A stretch of DNA of 43,978 nt, from NCBI GenBank assembly GCA_947588745.1, contig CANPYW010000016.1, forward strand, positions 1-43,978. The letters run 5' to 3'. This DNA comes from Candidatus Gastranaerophilales bacterium (GTDB lineage Bacteria > Cyanobacteriota > Vampirovibrionia > Gastranaerophilales > Gastranaerophilaceae). Of this stretch, positions 41,585 to 43,978 are shown piece by piece. Each line of letters begins with the position of its first letter. Within the stretch, counting starts at the first letter, position 1. Under the pieces are notes generated by a model that saw only the letters and a list, made by a program, of their open reading frames with translations, was not told the DNA's origin and did no database searches. The position numbers were made by a program, and so were the translations under genes.

Positions 41585-42394
41585 TCATTTTAAAACTTCA
41601 TTCATACTTCCGGTTCTGTAACCTTCTAAATCCATTGTGACGTATTTAAAACCGTAACTTTTTAGTTTTTCTGTAATAATACAGCTGTGATTTAATAATT
41701 TTTTAAATTCATCTTTTGTAACTTCAATCCTTGCTATATTATTGTGAATGCGCACTCTTACTTGGCGAAATCCCATATCAATCATAAACTGTTCGGATTT
41801 ATCTACCGTTTCTAATTTTTCTTTTGTAATAGTTTCTCCATAAACAAATCTTGAAGCAAGACAAGCATAAGACGGCTTGTTGAAGGTTTGTAGTTCTAAT
41901 TCTTTTGATAAAATCCTTATTTCATTTTTAGTAAGCTTTGCATATTTCAGCGGGCTTTTTATATTGAGTTCTTTTATTGCAATCAATCCCGGTCTGTAAT
42001 CATTATCATCATCAATATTTGAACCTTCAAAAACATTTTCAATATTATTTGATTTTGCAACTTCCCAAATTTTTTTAAATAATTCTCTTTTGCATAAATA
42101 ACACCTGTTTGCGGGATTTTTGCTAAAACCTTCAATTATTAACTCATCTATCTTTATTATAAAATGTTTTACATTAATTTTTTTACAGAAATTTTCTGTT
42201 TCAATAAGCTCTCTTTTGGGAAAAGAATATGAAGATATAGTTACGGCTATAACATTATCTCTTAAAACATCCTGTGCAACTTTAAGTAAAAAAGTAGAAT
42301 CAACACCTGCAGAAAATGCAACAACGGCATTTCCTTGCTGATTTATGTATTCTTTTAATATATTGTATTTTTCAATTAACTCATTACTAATCAT
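41585..42394 (-). CDS. larE: LarE-like ATP-dependent sulfur transferase
   Basis: 269 aa. The PP-loop is AVVAFSAGVDSTFLLKVA, with Ala for the first Gly of SGGVDS. NRCYLCKRELF has a CX2C, and EGSNIDDDNDYRPG and KPSYACLASRFVYGE follow. A Cys in the last motif corresponds to the region of the sacrificial cysteine of LarE. The C-terminal half has FRQVRVRIHNNIARIEV, standard for LarE. Known LarE converts pyridinium-dicarboxylate mononucleotide to its thiocarboxylate for the nickel-pincer cofactor; larB/larC are not in the window. An orphan copy in a surface-sugar cluster may serve another sulfur insertion. Confidence 0.85.
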   Translation of the reverse strand: MISNELIEKYNILKEYINQQGNAVVAFSAGVDSTFLLKVAQDVLRDNVIAVTISSYSFPKRELIETENFCKKINVKHFIIKIDELIIEGFSKNPANRCYLCKRELFKKIWEVAKSNNIENVFEGSNIDDDNDYRPGLIAIKELNIKSPLKYAKLTKNEIRILSKELELQTFNKPSYACLASRFVYGETITKEKLETVDKSEQFMIDMGFRQVRVRIHNNIARIEVTKDEFKKLLNHSCIITEKLKSYGFKYVTMDLEGYRTGSMNEVLK

Positions 42395-42416
42395 TTTTTA
42401 ATAAATACTTATATAG

Positions 42417-43394
42417 CTACCTTAATTTTTTTACAAACTGGGGAACTACTAATTCCCAAGCTTTATAATTCGGGTGTCCCGGCTTTTGAAACGGATCATC
42501 TTTTAGTTTGTATTCTTCTTTCCATAATACATCACCAACTAAATCTTTAGTAGAGATAATTTGTATATCAGCTTGTTTTTTTATTGGTGCCCAAAATGAG
42601 GGTTCTAAAGAGTCTTTTTCTAAACCTTGTATATTACTATTTGTTAAATCATCATAAATCAATAATATAAATTTAGAGTTTGGAAAAGTTTTTATACATT
42701 CTTTATATAGTCTATTTAATTCATAATACTGATATTTCATCATTAAATCATAATTATTGGTGATTTTTCTTATAAGAAATAATTTTACAAAATAAGATTT
42801 AGAAACGTAATATTTTATTTTATCTTTAAAAGAATTATTTCTATTTTTAAAATAATATTGTTTTAAATAATATGACACTTCATAATCAGTTGTTCTTAGA
42901 ATATGGTTATACATTAAAGTGTAAACAACAAATTCCACATTATTTCTTTCTTGTTCTGTCATATAATTTTCAGAAGGCAAATAAACCAATCTACGCCAGT
43001 TGTTATAAAATCCATTGCCAAGAGCGGACATATTAAAAGTGCGGCGTTTTGTTAAAGCTTGTACTTGTGCACTAAAAGTTTTATTGATTTTAATACCCTG
43101 TCCATAAGTATACGAACAACCAATAAAAACAATATATTTTTTAAGTGGATTGTATGATATTTCTTTACAATCCCGGGTAACAAATTCTGCACCAAATGTA
43201 GAATATTCTTTATCCTCATCGTATGTTAAAAACTTAAAATGAAAATCAGGCTTTTCATAAGCTTTTTTCAAAACTAAATTTTTAAGTTTTAGTAGAGAAG
43301 AATATAAATCACAATATATAAAATTAAAACTTACTAGTTCAATTATGAATATAAGAAATATCGAGATAACTATGTTAAATAAAAATTTTTTCAT
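42417..43394 (-). CDS. Membrane-anchored SGNH/GDSL-type protein (paralogue 4)
   Basis: 325 aa; ATG with AAAAGGA 5 bases upstream. One membrane helix (residues ~3-22) is followed by an exported domain. Block I is KYIVFIGCSYTYGQGI, the middle motif is VVYTLMYNHILR, and block V is KPGHPNYKAWELVVPQF (His present, no Asp beside it). It shares architecture with the other three copies. It is preceded by a 39-aa membrane protein and followed by larE-like and O-acetyltransferase genes, suggesting one operon that modifies a surface glycan (inference). Confidence 0.65.
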   Translation of the reverse strand: MKKFLFNIVISIFLIFIIELVSFNFIYCDLYSSLLKLKNLVLKKAYEKPDFHFKFLTYDEDKEYSTFGAEFVTRDCKEISYNPLKKYIVFIGCSYTYGQGIKINKTFSAQVQALTKRRTFNMSALGNGFYNNWRRLVYLPSENYMTEQERNNVEFVVYTLMYNHILRTTDYEVSYYLKQYYFKNRNNSFKDKIKYYVSKSYFVKLFLIRKITNNYDLMMKYQYYELNRLYKECIKTFPNSKFILLIYDDLTNSNIQGLEKDSLEPSFWAPIKKQADIQIISTKDLVGDVLWKEEYKLKDDPFQKPGHPNYKAWELVVPQFVKKLR

Positions 43395-43410
43395 TGTATC
43401 CTTTTAAAAA

Positions 43411-43530
43411 CTAGTTAATAATGTAATAATAAACATACAAAACAATTATAAAAAGAAATATTAAAAAAGAAAAGGTGTTTTTTATTAAACTATAGAAAGC
43501 AAATATGTCTTTACTTTGAACTTTATTCAT
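43411..43530 (-). CDS. 39-aa single-helix membrane protein
   Basis: A short gene, MNKVQSKDIFAFYSLIKNTF..., then one long hydrophobic helix and the stop TAG at 43411. The N-terminus is soluble and charged and the helix spans ~20-38. It ends 16 bases before the SGNH paralogue 4 start, inside whose ribosome region the spacer lies, so it is in the same unit. The style resembles DUF5989-type small proteins seen beside SGNH genes, a weak comparison. No clear ribosome site is visible. Confidence 0.4.
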   Translation of the reverse strand: MNKVQSKDIFAFYSLIKNTFSFLIFLFIIVLYVYYYIIN

Positions 43531-43595
43531 ATATATTTTCAAAATGGTTATAATATAAAAACATAAAAATAAATAGAACAAAAAGACACAAAATA

Positions 43596-43621
43596 AAAGT
43601 TCCGCAGTACTGCGGAACTTT
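43596..43621 (-). terminator. Palindromic terminator
   Basis: A 26-base perfect palindrome (AAAGTTCCGCAGT and its complement). On the minus strand it is followed by TTTTATTTT, so it probably ends a minus-strand transcript entering from the right. Confidence 0.65.
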
Positions 43622-43681
43622 AAAGAAACGAAAATGAGTTTTATAAAATAATTGATTGTTGAGTTTTATGCTTGTGCGGGT

Positions 43682-43978
43682 TTTTGTTGACATTTTAGGC
43701 GGTTCGTGCGGCGGGTTTGTTTGATTTGATTTTGCCGCCTGTACATATTATTTTCGCCGTAATGCGGATTGGTTTGTCGTAATTTTTTGTTGACATTTTA
43801 GGCGGTTCATGCGGCGGGTTTGTTTGATTTTGCCGTCTGTACATATTATTTTTGCCCCGTAATGCGGATTGGTTTGTCGTATTTTTTGCCATTTTAGGCG
43901 TTTCGTGCGGCGGGTTTGTTTGATTTGATTTTGCCGCCTGTACATATTATTTTCGCCCCGTAATGCGGATTGGTTTGT
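43682..43978. repeat. Three tandem copies of a ~100-bp GC-richer repeat, cut by the window edge
   Basis: Units start with ATTTTAGGCGG-like sequence at 43692, 43795 and 43891, giving periods of 103 and 96 bases. Each contains GCGGCGGGTTTGTTTGATTT, TGCCGCCTGTACATATTATT and AATGCGGATTGGTTTGT. The copies are ~90% alike with small indels (a GATTT dropped in copy 2) that shift the frame, so it is not one coding sequence. Short AGGCGG...CCGCCT arms could form a stem in each unit. Confidence 0.85.

Noticed and set aside
43695-43945. Two overlapping minus-strand ORFs of 65 codons
   Set aside because: They are translations of the tandem repeat; the frame changes between copies and the composition is repeat-driven.
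43682-43978. CRISPR array
   Set aside because: Units are ~100 bp and similar along their whole length; there is no repeat/spacer alternation and no cas genes are present.
1-43978. Genome-wide TAG recoding in the host
   Set aside because: Host genes such as the acetyltransferase end in TAG and all housekeeping genes read normally with the standard code; the TAG-interrupted frame is local.

Overview
The window is about 44 kb of low-GC (roughly 30%) bacterial chromosome. It encodes a diderm (Gram-negative-type) cell envelope: an OstA/LptD-like outer-membrane assembly protein and an EnvC-like M23 peptidase. Together with the gene set and the small paralogous surface genes, this makes a gut Vampirovibrionia/Melainabacteria (Gastranaerophilales-like) genome my best guess. 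That placement is inference and was not tested by any search. The standard genetic code is used: real genes end in TAA, TGA and TAG.

Layout. Positions 1-5829 (+) hold the 3' end of ribBA, a GNAT acetyltransferase, a small convergent gene, then a YhcH/TPR/GT-C glycosyltransferase operon. At 5900 lies tRNA-Ala(TGC) with its own promoter and terminator. It is followed by a decayed mobile-element gene (6230-7483). At 7651-10081 are an SGNH-type membrane-anchored protein, an unusual radical SAM protein and a divergent TPR protein. At 10177-10467 is a relic frame interrupted only by TAG codons. tRNA-Ser(GGA) and cysK, with a consensus promoter and palindromic operator, follow. A secreted phospholipase D-like protein faces an envelope cluster on the minus strand (second SGNH protein, LptD-like protein, M23 peptidase, a 32-aa membrane protein). 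Next come 5-FTHF cyclo-ligase, a phosphorylase-family protein lacking the PLP lysine, serB, glmS with a coupled 52-aa gene, polA, a thioredoxin, nrnA-like and yihY-like genes, and a DUF815/radical SAM/uvrC run.

After tRNA-Pro(CGG) at 34775 the sequence becomes accessory. It contains decayed fragments and a second GT-C glycosyltransferase split at a run of nine C/G, which is probably phase variable. It also contains a frameshifted small secreted protein, a B12-binding-type radical SAM protein, two more SGNH paralogues, a maltose-O-acetyltransferase-like protein, a LarE-like sulfur transferase, a 39-aa membrane protein, a 3' fragment of a tRNA-Met, and a GC-richer tandem repeat at the right edge.

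The common thread is cell-surface glycan biology. There are four single-helix SGNH proteins, two GT-C glycosyltransferases, TPR proteins, an O-acetyltransferase and non-canonical radical SAM enzymes, sitting in two accessory clusters and around the LptD-like gene. The most interesting signals are the G9 contingency tract, the TAG-only interrupted frame, the phosphorylase homologue with Ser at the PLP-lysine position, and the SGNH/radical SAM/small-membrane-protein clusters.
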